A stretch of 9,099 nt of DNA from Porticoccus sp. (GTDB lineage Bacteria > Pseudomonadota > Gammaproteobacteria > Pseudomonadales > Porticoccaceae): the NCBI GenBank assembly GCA_002685455.1, contig NYXF01000019.1, positions 1 through 9,099 on the forward strand, in the 5' to 3' direction. The first letter of the stretch is position 1. Every line of letters begins with the position of its first letter. Positions 1 to 7,052 of this stretch are shown one piece after another. The notes under the pieces were generated by a model that saw nothing but the letters and a program-made list of their open reading frames with translations, was not told the DNA's origin and did not search any database. The translations under genes and the position numbers were made by a program.

Positions 1-1
1 T

Positions 2-2629
2 ATATACTCGTACAGGGATACTACAGAGATGGGTATAAATACTGAGGGTATGATAATAGGTGGCTCTGGGGAAGGTAGTGACTGGTTCAATGGTATTATC
101 GACGACATAGTGATAGCGAAGGGTTGTGGTGATTACATATGTAGCTTTGATATGCCTCATGACAGCGACAGCTCGGGGGTTTACGACTTCTTGGAAGCTG
201 GGGGACCTGTCTTCTACGACTCTATTTCTGAGTCAAAGACTATAACGGAGATGACATCAACAGATTTTGAGGTTTACTCACACTCCGTAAGCAGGGTAAA
301 TTACGAGTGGCAAGTATCCTACGACGGAGGTATATCATGGAAAAAAATTCAAGACTCATTAAGTTTCATTGGCTCAACAACACCTAACCTAATTATCAGC
401 GGGGCACCTCTTGACCTTAACGCGGCTAAGTTTAGGGTGATTTTAAGTACACCATCCTTCAGGTGTGGTGCGGTTCAGACAAGTGAAATTTTTGAACTTA
501 CTGTTCTGCCTGATAACGACGTAGACGGTATTCCTGACTCCGAAGATTTAGACGATGACAACGACGGAATATACGACACAGTAGAGGGTGTTTCAGACAC
601 TGACTCTGACGGGATACCCAATCAATTTGATTTAGACTCCGACGGTGATGGTTGTTTTGATGTCATAGAAGCAAGTTTCACTGATCCTGATGGTGACGGG
701 ATCCTGGGTGGTAGTCCAGTTACCGTAGATGCAAGAGGGGTGGTGACTTCTGGAGAAGATGGCTACACCGACCCTGTAGATAGAGACGGAAACCTGGTCG
801 AGGATTTTCTTGATTTTGGCTCCTTCGCGAGGATAATTGTAGAGCCTTCAGACATCCATATTCTAGAGAGGTCAGATACCTCAGTGACAGTCTTCGCAGA
901 TGTTAAATCTGGTTCAACTAAGCTCTACTACCTGTGGCAGGTGAGTGTGAACGGAGGTATCACCTGGGAGGGATTAGCCAATGACTCAGAAAAGTTAACT
1001 ATCATCAACGCAGACCCTTCCTTCAACTCTAGGATTTATAGGGTTGCGGTATCCACGCCATCGTATATATGTGGTGATGATGTGATCTCTGACCCATTTA
1101 AGATACTTATCCTTGAAGATTTTGATTTCGATTTGGTTGGTGATATGGATGATGTTGACGACGACAACGACGGGATCTACGACTCTGTAGAATGTTTCAA
1201 CAACGCAACTCTGTCTCTGAGTGGAGATGTAGATACTGCAGTGAGTGCCTCATACCCACTTGTTCTAGAATATAACGGCGTAGATGCAAAAGGATCTGGA
1301 AATCAGTTTTTTGGAGATGAAATAGATATTAAATTAAACCTATCTCAGGGAGACGTGTACGAGGGCTGTTACTACGAGTCAGAGGTAACATTTGACGACG
1401 GTCTAGATGTCAAGGTAGATGGGAAGACGATACTTTACTTTGACCAGTACCACTGGGATGTGTCTACAGGAAAGGCAGACAGTGAGACCACCAGAGAGTT
1501 CAGACCCGGTGGTTTATTTAATGGATGGGTCCCTTGGGATGAGGATCTTAATATGAGGTTAGTTATAAGAGATGGTTCAATAATGTTGCTCTCTGAGACC
1601 TCAGGAGGCGAAATGGTTGATGTCATACCTTACATGGACAATGATGTAGAGGGCTGGGTCCTCGATAAGAGTTTTAACTTCTCTTGTCTTGAGGGAGTGG
1701 CTTTGTCCGTTAAAAATTCAAATCACGACGGGCCATCCTCAATAAAATCAAGAAATACTATTTATGCGTATGTCTGTGATGACCTAGACGGAGATAAATT
1801 TTTAAATAATAACGACCTCGACACAGATGAGGATGGTTGCTTCGACGTAAATGAAGCCGGATTCAATGATCCTGACTCTGACGGTTACCTTGGAAAAGAT
1901 CCTATCGGAGTCGATTCTTTGGGAAGGGTGGTGTCTAGTGGTGGTTACCAGATACCTCTTGACAACGATAATAATAACATAATGGACTTTATGGAGGCTG
2001 GTTTCAGTGTTAATATTACCTCTACACCAGAGAGTTCATACCTTGTAAAGGAAGGCGACACGTTCAGTATCTCCTATGGGGTTGATCTACAGGATAGGTT
2101 TATTTACCAGTGGCAGGTACAGGAGAGCAGTAGCTTGTTCTGGGCAGATATTGAAGACTCAGTTTCTGATAACATATCTTATATAGGTTCAAAAACAAAT
2201 ACTTTGACTGTAAATGGTTTAAGATTTGACGAGATGCAGCTGGATAATATATTTCTCAGGTTCAGACTCGTAATATCCACGCCATCTTTCATATGTGAGG
2301 ATGATGTTCTCACAGTGCCAACAGATATAGAAGTCTACCACAGGGATCTCCACATACCACAGGGGTTTTCACCAAATAACGACGGAATAAATGATTTTTG
2401 GGTAATTAGGGGTATAGAGGGTTACCCAGATAATAAGCTGAGAGTTTACAACAGGTGGAATAATAGGGTATTTGAGAAGAGAGGCTATAGGAATAATTGG
2501 GATGGAAGGAACCAGATGCAGATATACTTTGGTGATGGTAATCTTCCTGAGGCTACTTATTTTTATGTTTTAGACCTTGGAGACGGTTCAAAACCTCTCA
2601 CTGGGTTTGTTTATATCAAGAGAGAATAA
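2..2629 (+). CDS. Large modular T9SS-exported surface protein (Ig-like/TSP3 repeats, type B sorting domain), 5' truncated
   Basis: The frame is open to the left edge, so the visible ATG at 29 is almost certainly internal; residues below count from it (866 visible). Residues 1-33 resemble the end of a LamG/concanavalin-like domain ([19 protein letters not shown]). Three Ig-like modules follow at about 59-160, 264-362 and 659-771, each with a WQV core near the middle and a STPSF/Y-x-C strand near the end. Aspartate-rich TSP3-like calcium-binding stretches lie at 161-263 and at 363-389 plus 583-658; the second is split by an extra domain (390-582). Residues 772-866 form a T9SS type B (gliding-motility-associated) C-terminal domain with [12 protein letters not shown], an NNWDGR-type turn and terminal GFVYIKRE. 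Known for the family: such domains direct export through the outer membrane and cell-surface attachment. Inferred role: a calcium-stabilised adhesin or surface-layer protein; its ligand cannot be told. It is followed by a second type B cargo gene and a PorP/SprF gene. The N-terminus and signal peptide are outside the window. Confidence 0.88.
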   Translation: MYSYRDTTEMGINTEGMIIGGSGEGSDWFNGIIDDIVIAKGCGDYICSFDMPHDSDSSGVYDFLEAGGPVFYDSISESKTITEMTSTDFEVYSHSVSRVNYEWQVSYDGGISWKKIQDSLSFIGSTTPNLIISGAPLDLNAAKFRVILSTPSFRCGAVQTSEIFELTVLPDNDVDGIPDSEDLDDDNDGIYDTVEGVSDTDSDGIPNQFDLDSDGDGCFDVIEASFTDPDGDGILGGSPVTVDARGVVTSGEDGYTDPVDRDGNLVEDFLDFGSFARIIVEPSDIHILERSDTSVTVFADVKSGSTKLYYLWQVSVNGGITWEGLANDSEKLTIINADPSFNSRIYRVAVSTPSYICGDDVISDPFKILILEDFDFDLVGDMDDVDDDNDGIYDSVECFNNATLSLSGDVDTAVSASYPLVLEYNGVDAKGSGNQFFGDEIDIKLNLSQGDVYEGCYYESEVTFDDGLDVKVDGKTILYFDQYHWDVSTGKADSETTREFRPGGLFNGWVPWDEDLNMRLVIRDGSIMLLSETSGGEMVDVIPYMDNDVEGWVLDKSFNFSCLEGVALSVKNSNHDGPSSIKSRNTIYAYVCDDLDGDKFLNNNDLDTDEDGCFDVNEAGFNDPDSDGYLGKDPIGVDSLGRVVSSGGYQIPLDNDNNNIMDFMEAGFSVNITSTPESSYLVKEGDTFSISYGVDLQDRFIYQWQVQESSSLFWADIEDSVSDNISYIGSKTNTLTVNGLRFDEMQLDNIFLRFRLVISTPSFICEDDVLTVPTDIEVYHRDLHIPQGFSPNNDGINDFWVIRGIEGYPDNKLRVYNRWNNRVFEKRGYRNNWDGRNQMQIYFGDGNLPEATYFYVLDLGDGSKPLTGFVYIKRE
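203..2341 (+). repeat. Three Ig-like modules alternating with two TSP3-like calcium-binding stretches (protein-level repeats)
   Basis: The Ig-like modules are encoded at about 203-508, 818-1114 and 2003-2341. Each has the core WQV(S)-x-(D/N)GG-I-x-W or a relaxed form (third copy: [11 protein letters not shown]) and closes with a strand of the form FR(V/L)-x-(I/V)STPS(F/Y)-x-C. TSP3-like stretches lie at about 509-817 and at 1115-1195 plus 1775-2002. They share DDDNDGIYD(T/S)VE, DLD(S/T)D-x-DGCFDV-x-EA and a later DPD(G/S)DG-x-LG motif, ending in a DF(L/M)(D/E)-type turn. A stub of a third such turn (YDFLEAG, residues 52-58) precedes the first Ig-like module, so the unit probably continues to the left of the window. 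Divergence between copies shows that most duplications are old. Confidence 0.75.
1196..1774 (+). other. Inserted domain of about 190 residues within a TSP3-like calcium-binding stretch
   Basis: In the first TSP3-like stretch, [13 protein letters not shown] runs within about 15 residues into [15 protein letters not shown]. In the second, [13 protein letters not shown] is followed by about 193 unrelated residues (390-582) before CDDLDGD and [15 protein letters not shown] resume the repeat. The insert is bracketed by Cys389 and Cys583 and contains Cys447 and Cys553. Its middle holds a [17 protein letters not shown] stretch and the run [12 protein letters not shown], which loosely recall PA14-like or other jelly-roll ligand-binding domains. 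That assignment is inference from pattern only; I do not recognise the family with certainty. Confidence 0.6.
2342..2626 (+). other. T9SS type B sorting domain (canonical) of the first cargo protein
   Basis: The final 95 residues carry the family hallmarks in order: [19 protein letters not shown], a [12 protein letters not shown] strand pair, a NNWDGR turn, [12 protein letters not shown] and the closing GFVYIKRE. In known T9SS substrates this type B domain is the C-terminal export signal, and type B substrates commonly depend on a PorP/SprF-family partner, one of which is encoded at 6050-7006. Confidence 0.88.
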
Positions 2630-2692
2630 AATTTTAATCACTGGTTGACGTTATTAAAGCGTATATTTATTCATATGCCTAATGTAAATCTT

Positions 2693-2700
2693 TATATTTG
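2693..2700 (+). promoter_or_regulatory. Putative Bacteroidota -7 box (TATATTTG) before the cadherin-repeat protein gene
   Basis: TATATTTG matches the Bacteroidota -7 consensus TAnnTTTG exactly and lies 17 bases before the ATG at 2718, which would give a leader of about 10 bases. I find no convincing TTG-type -33 box at the usual distance, so this is a candidate only. If it is real, transcription would start downstream of the GTG at 2700, ruling that codon out as a start. The gap of 88 bases after the previous stop shows no strong hairpin, so read-through from the first gene is also possible. Confidence 0.4.
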
Positions 2701-2717
2701 TGCTTAGTCAACTTAAG

Positions 2718-5700
2718 ATGAAAAGATTTTTTACGTTTTTTCTTATCCTATTTTCAATCCATTTTGAGGGTTACTCAAGTGGTTGCGGTATAGGTAATCA
2801 GGCACTTAATGCCGACGGGACGTTCGAATCTCTTGCGGGTGTCGCATCAGGTTTTACTCTTAATGGGGGAGCTGGAGGTGTTAATGGTGGTGGATGGACA
2901 AACGGTATAAATTCTGCTGATTCCTGGATAACTCCTCTGCCTAATGCTACGTTTAGTAATTATGCTGCGGGAATGACTGCGTCACCTGACGGTGGTATCT
3001 TTGCTGCTATTTGGACAAATCCTGCTTCTTTTCATGAGTCTTTCTTCAGTACTGTCACTGGCTTGACGATTGGGAAAAAATATACACTTAAGTTCTACCT
3101 TGCGAACGCGGGGATGGCTAGTGTTGCTGTAGGCGACTCAGCACAGATATCAGTCTCTTTTGGTAGCGAGACCAAGCTGACCGAGAAGATGGTTTATTTA
3201 GGTATTGGAAATCAGGTATGGACTGAGATAACAATGGAATTTTTTCCAACTTCAGCTACTCAGCAGCTTCTTTTTAAATCAATTAATGTTGCTGGAAAAT
3301 ATAGTTACATGGGAATTGATGGTATCAGAATGACTTTCGAGACAGATTCTAACAACAACGGCCCTCTCGCTTCAGATGATGGTAATTTACTTGATGAGGG
3401 TGGGATAACATCTGGAAATGTTTTGATAAATGACTCTGATATAGATGGTGATTTATTGCAAGTTTTTAGTATTATAAAACTCCCAGATAACGGGTCAATA
3501 ACTACTGAGACTAATGGCGACTACGTCTACCAACATGACGGTAGCGAGACATTTTCAGACTTATTTACTTATGTGGTAACCGATGGAGAATGTTATGACA
3601 CTGCAGACGTCGTCCTCAGCATAAACCCTGTAAACGATGCTCCCGTTGTTGTTAAAGATACTTTCTACGTGAATGAGGGAGACACACTTACCGTATTAAA
3701 TTCCGACCCTAAACTAATTATCAATAACGACATAGATCCAGATAATCTAACGGGTGATCTCAGTGCTCAGCTGATGATTCCACCTACATACAACAGTGGA
3801 ATATTCGGAATTGGTAGTAAGGGCGCATTCCAGTATATCCACAACTGTAACGACGCGGACGTTGACGTATTCCAATACCTTATAAGCGACGGCACTTCCA
3901 CCTCATCCTTACAGGATAGCGTGATAATATTTATTTTGAATGAGGCACCTTTTGGTGAACCAGATAACTACAATGTCCAAAACGGAGGGACACTTACAGT
4001 TGATGAGCTCAGTGGCGTCTTAGCAAATGACTTAGATTCTAATGCCTGCGATGTTTTAAGAGTTAAGCTGATACAACCTCCAAGTTTCCACTTGGGTACA
4101 TTTACCCTCGACTCTACCGGTGCATTCACATACATTCACGACGGGACATTGTTCCCAAATCAAGATTATTTTGTCTATCAACTCTCCGATGGTGAAGATG
4201 ACGCAGTAGAGAATGATACTGTTTTTATTACCTGTGATAACCAGGGACCTAACACACAGAGCTTATCCTTCTCAGTAGACGAAGGTAAAGAGCTTGTTGT
4301 AGATTCTGCTCAAGGTATTCTCTCAGTTTCTTCAGGAAATCTTGGCCTTCCGATAAGCGTAGAGATACACCAGCTGCCACTCAGAGGAACTTTACTTCCC
4401 TCTGGTCAAATAAATCCTAATGGTTCATTTATCTACCAGCACGACTGTAGCGACACACCAAACGAAGATTTTTTCTTATTTAAAGTAAAAGACTCAATCA
4501 CAGAGTCTATTGATACTGTATTTATAACTGTAAACAACGTTTGCCCTACTGGTCAGAATGACTTCTATAAGATATCTGAGGGACAGACCATTGACATAAC
4601 ACCTCCTCTAGGTGTATTATTTAATGATACCGATGACAACTCGTGTGACGTCTTATCTGTGAGCCTGGTCACCCCACCTCTCTACCATGTAGGTGGATTC
4701 TCACTTAACAGCGACGGATCATTTATTTACACGCACGACGACAGCGAGAATTTTAATGACCAGTTCTCATACAGGCTGTCAGATGGCGAATGTAGTGGTG
4801 CGGTGTACACAGTTATCCTATCCGTTGACTCTGTAGATGATAAGCCTCCAGTAGCTAACGACGACAGCTACATACCATGCGTAAAGGAGGGAGAGACGTT
4901 AGACATAATAACCTACGGGACCGGAGTATTGGGTAATGACCAGGACCCTGACTGGAAAGACGATACCCTGAAAGCATTTCTGATAGAAGATGTAAGTCAC
5001 GGGAATTTAACATTTAACGAGGATGGTACATTTACCTACACTCACAACGGTAACGAGGAGATAGTAGACTACTTCAGGTACGTGGCCTTCGACGGAGATT
5101 TTTACAGCCAGGACACAGCTCTTGTGACTCTATGTATAGACCAGGTAAATGATTGCCCTGTTGCAGTAGATGATATTTTCTTTATAAATGAGGGATTTGT
5201 TCTTGACTCTACTGTTGCCAGAAACGATACCGACGGAGATTTAATCACTACTGATAACAATTATGCTGTGACAACTCAGCCAGCAATTGGTGTTCTAGAG
5301 CTCAGGTCTGACGGTTCATTTACGTATACTCCTCCAACTGAAATAACAGCTCCTGGACCAGAAATTGTAACTTTTCAGTATGAGATTACTGACCCAGACC
5401 CATCTACATCTTGCTCTACAACAGCTACGGTGACGATACGAGTGAATTCTATTAATGACTGCCCAGTAGCCCTAGACGACACTATTACTGTCAATGCGCT
5501 GAGCAATGAGATAATAATTAAAGATCTTATCGCTAACGATTACGATATAGATAACCCTCTCGACTCTTCGAGTATATTTATTCTGGATCAACCTCTCTAC
5601 GGAGACCTAACAGTTAATGGAGATGGGACTATTACCTACGACTATATTGGCTCTCCAAGTAAGAGAGATAGCATCACATACGCAGTCCAGGACTCTGTAG

Positions 5701-6050
5701 GTTGTATATCAAACTTTGCCAAGGTGATGATAAATATTGAAAACATTCAGTTCCCAGATTATGAGTTACCATCCTACTTTACTCCTAACTCAGATAGGTT
5801 TAATGACTTTTTTACAGTAAAGTGTAAGAATATAACTATTGAAAACGTTAAATTTGAAGTTAAGATAGTAGATAGGTATCAAAGAATCGTCTACGAGACA
5901 GTAGCTAATACTGATATTCTATGGGACGGTTCGGATCAATCTACCGGTGGAGAGGCCGATAAAGGCATATATTTCTACGAGATAACACCCGTAGAGTATG
6001 ATGATGTTAGGGCAAGAACTATTGTTGGTGTATTATTTTTAGATAGATAA
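2718..6050 (+). CDS. Secreted cadherin-like repeat protein with T9SS type B sorting domain
   Basis: This complete protein of 1110 residues is probably an adhesin or matrix protein displayed on the cell surface. I chose the ATG at 2718 over the in-frame GTG at 2700 because it starts directly with a signal peptide (MKRFFTFFLILFSIHFEGYSS, basic then hydrophobic, cut near residue 21) and because the GTG overlaps a candidate promoter box. Residues about 22-212 form a Gly/Ala-rich N-terminal domain with a beta-rich pattern (YTLKFYLANAG, YSYMGIDGIRM) like carbohydrate-binding or galactose-binding jelly rolls; this is inference. Residues 218-1011 are eight tandem cadherin-like (VCBS/Big_9-type) repeats with motifs V-x-NEG, NDxD, DG(S/T)FTY-x-H and VND-x-P. 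Residues 1012-1110 are a type B sorting domain, recognisable but altered (FTPNSDRFNDFF, closing GVLFLDR). There is no catalytic motif. The stop codon overlaps the ATG of the PorP/SprF gene, suggesting translational coupling and a shared job. Confidence 0.9.
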   Translation: MKRFFTFFLILFSIHFEGYSSGCGIGNQALNADGTFESLAGVASGFTLNGGAGGVNGGGWTNGINSADSWITPLPNATFSNYAAGMTASPDGGIFAAIWTNPASFHESFFSTVTGLTIGKKYTLKFYLANAGMASVAVGDSAQISVSFGSETKLTEKMVYLGIGNQVWTEITMEFFPTSATQQLLFKSINVAGKYSYMGIDGIRMTFETDSNNNGPLASDDGNLLDEGGITSGNVLINDSDIDGDLLQVFSIIKLPDNGSITTETNGDYVYQHDGSETFSDLFTYVVTDGECYDTADVVLSINPVNDAPVVVKDTFYVNEGDTLTVLNSDPKLIINNDIDPDNLTGDLSAQLMIPPTYNSGIFGIGSKGAFQYIHNCNDADVDVFQYLISDGTSTSSLQDSVIIFILNEAPFGEPDNYNVQNGGTLTVDELSGVLANDLDSNACDVLRVKLIQPPSFHLGTFTLDSTGAFTYIHDGTLFPNQDYFVYQLSDGEDDAVENDTVFITCDNQGPNTQSLSFSVDEGKELVVDSAQGILSVSSGNLGLPISVEIHQLPLRGTLLPSGQINPNGSFIYQHDCSDTPNEDFFLFKVKDSITESIDTVFITVNNVCPTGQNDFYKISEGQTIDITPPLGVLFNDTDDNSCDVLSVSLVTPPLYHVGGFSLNSDGSFIYTHDDSENFNDQFSYRLSDGECSGAVYTVILSVDSVDDKPPVANDDSYIPCVKEGETLDIITYGTGVLGNDQDPDWKDDTLKAFLIEDVSHGNLTFNEDGTFTYTHNGNEEIVDYFRYVAFDGDFYSQDTALVTLCIDQVNDCPVAVDDIFFINEGFVLDSTVARNDTDGDLITTDNNYAVTTQPAIGVLELRSDGSFTYTPPTEITAPGPEIVTFQYEITDPDPSTSCSTTATVTIRVNSINDCPVALDDTITVNALSNEIIIKDLIANDYDIDNPLDSSSIFILDQPLYGDLTVNGDGTITYDYIGSPSKRDSITYAVQDSVGCISNFAKVMINIENIQFPDYELPSYFTPNSDRFNDFFTVKCKNITIENVKFEVKIVDRYQRIVYETVANTDILWDGSDQSTGGEADKGIYFYEITPVEYDDVRARTIVGVLFLDR
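3369..5750 (+). repeat. Eight tandem cadherin-like repeats of about 92-103 residues
   Basis: Boundaries, taken at the VND-x-P-type linker, are about 3369-3644, 3645-3950, 3951-4250, 4251-4547, 4548-4850, 4851-5159, 5160-5465 and 5466-5750. The usual unit opens with a NEG(D/E)TL-type strand, has a (L)xNDxD calcium-type turn, a DGSF-x-Y-x-HD hairpin, a D-x-F-x-Y-x-(V/L)SDG strand and a closing linker (NPVNDAP, INDCP, VNDCP). Repeats 2, 3 and 5 share an extra PP-(T/S/L)-(Y/F) segment before the hairpin (IPPTY, QPPSF, TPPLY) and look like one subfamily. Repeat 4 lacks the NDxD turn and repeat 8 lacks the EG opening. The copies differ strongly in DNA, so the array is not a recent expansion. Confidence 0.8.
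5751..6047 (+). other. T9SS type B sorting domain (divergent) of the second cargo protein
   Basis: The last 99 residues follow the type B pattern: a proline-led first strand (YELPSYFTPN), then ND-FF, a KIVDRYQRIVYE strand pair, ILWDGSD, KGIYFYEI and a final GVLFLDR. The usual TPNGDG-x-ND loop reads TPNSDRFND here, so the two glycines of the loop are replaced. Position and remaining motifs still support export through the T9SS. Confidence 0.8.
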
Positions 6051-7006
6051 TGAGAAAGATATTATTACTACTTATTGGGTTAACTTATTCTAGTATTTCA
6101 TTCTCACAGGAATACATTGAAATCCTAAGGGCTGCAGATAATAACATACTAGTAAATCCTGCACTTGCTGGTATTGACGGTAGGAATTCCCTTACCATAC
6201 TAGACACAAGGTCGATAAGAGGTTCAAGGTTTAACTCTGCCTTAAGCTACGCTGCGGCTAGCTTTAGGATGACTGATAACTTGATATATTGTCCAGCTCC
6301 AGGGTACTTCTCTAACAACAGCGGAAGAAGAAACTCTCAGAGAATTACTAATAACCACTTCCAGACCAGTATAGATCTTTTAAATTATTCTAACGATATC
6401 TTCAGAAGATTATCTGCCGGAGTTGTTTTCGGATACAGGCAGCAGCTAAATAGAGATATGAATGTGATGTTTGCAATGAAGGCGTCCTTCTCTCAAGATA
6501 AGTTTGATTTACTTGCATGGGATACTTCGGATCCTTTGTACCAGAATTGGTCCTCAAATGGATTTAAACAGTCAGTATTTGGACTTACACCAGGTATTAC
6601 AGTTTACACAAGAAATTTTCTTATTGGAATTTCAACAAAGATAGGGCTCGTTAGTGAAGAAAAATTTAGTTATCAAAATGGGAAGTTTGATCCCTTTGGT
6701 AACGCAACTATTGCGACAGTATCTTACGACGTTCCGGTAGGAGGAAGTGTGCTATCTGTAAGCGGTAATTATGTACTTATAGATAGTGAGCCTAATTTCT
6801 ATTCTTTTGGAGCTAAAATCCCACTTTCTGAAAATATTTCTATAATGGGGGGCTCGAGAGACCTTGTCGAAGTATTCGGTGGAATAAGTCTTAATTTCTA
6901 CCAGAGAACTTCTATTGAAATTTATATTAACAATTTTATTGGTGACAGCGTCAGAAATAATGTGCCGATATACTCAATTAGACTAAAAGCTTTCGATATT
7001 TTTTAG
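6050..7006 (+). CDS. PorP/SprF-family type IX secretion system outer-membrane protein
   Basis: This is a 318-residue protein, the normal size for the family. A signal peptide is visible (MRKILLLLIGLTYSSISFS, cut before Gln20), followed by the family's N-terminal landmark NPALAG at residues 36-41 (NPAYAG in many members). The rest is alternating beta-strand sequence ending in an aromatic residue (KAFDIF), as expected for an outer-membrane barrel. Known for the family: SprF is needed for delivery of the type B adhesin SprB in Flavobacterium johnsoniae, and PorP is needed for T9SS function in Porphyromonas gingivalis. The ATG overlaps the preceding TAA by one base (TAATG), with no Shine-Dalgarno sequence, so it is probably expressed by coupled translation with the cadherin-repeat cargo. 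Its inferred role is as the dedicated outer-membrane partner of that cargo and perhaps of the first gene's product. It is likely a paralogue rather than the core PorP, because no core T9SS genes are nearby. Confidence 0.85.
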   Translation: MRKILLLLIGLTYSSISFSQEYIEILRAADNNILVNPALAGIDGRNSLTILDTRSIRGSRFNSALSYAAASFRMTDNLIYCPAPGYFSNNSGRRNSQRITNNHFQTSIDLLNYSNDIFRRLSAGVVFGYRQQLNRDMNVMFAMKASFSQDKFDLLAWDTSDPLYQNWSSNGFKQSVFGLTPGITVYTRNFLIGISTKIGLVSEEKFSYQNGKFDPFGNATIATVSYDVPVGGSVLSVSGNYVLIDSEPNFYSFGAKIPLSENISIMGGSRDLVEVFGGISLNFYQRTSIEIYINNFIGDSVRNNVPIYSIRLKAFDIF

Positions 7007-7036
7007 TTAAAGAATGCATTTATTGTAATCAATTCT

Positions 7037-7044
7037 TATATTTA
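7037..7044 (+). promoter_or_regulatory. Putative -7 box (TATATTTA) before parE
   Basis: TATATTTA differs from the TAnnTTTG consensus only in its last base and ends 8 bases before the parE ATG, implying a very short leader. No clear -33 box is seen at the expected spacing. The 46-base gap after the PorP/SprF gene is AT-rich and holds no evident hairpin. Confidence 0.28.
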
Positions 7045-7052
7045 ATTCCTTA

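Noticed and set aside
29..31. ATG at 29 as the true start of the first gene
   Set aside because: The frame is open upstream, the ATG falls inside a LamG-like domain, and no signal peptide follows it, which a T9SS substrate requires.
1435..1626. Open frame of 63 codons on the minus strand
   Set aside because: It lies wholly inside the first cargo gene, antisense to the inserted domain, with no signal, recognisable domain or plausible start context; it is a shadow frame.
2700..2717. GTG at 2700 as the start of the cadherin-repeat protein
   Set aside because: It would add six residues (MLSQLK) before a good signal peptide that begins at the ATG at 2718, and it overlaps the candidate TATATTTG promoter box.
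2630..2717. Intrinsic terminator or small RNA in the 88-base gap
   Set aside because: The gap is AT-rich, with no GC-rich inverted repeat followed by a T run that I can see, and no tRNA-like structure.
7007..7052. Terminator between the PorP/SprF gene and parE
   Set aside because: There is no stable hairpin in these 46 bases; the T run at 6998-7004 lies within the end of the coding region.
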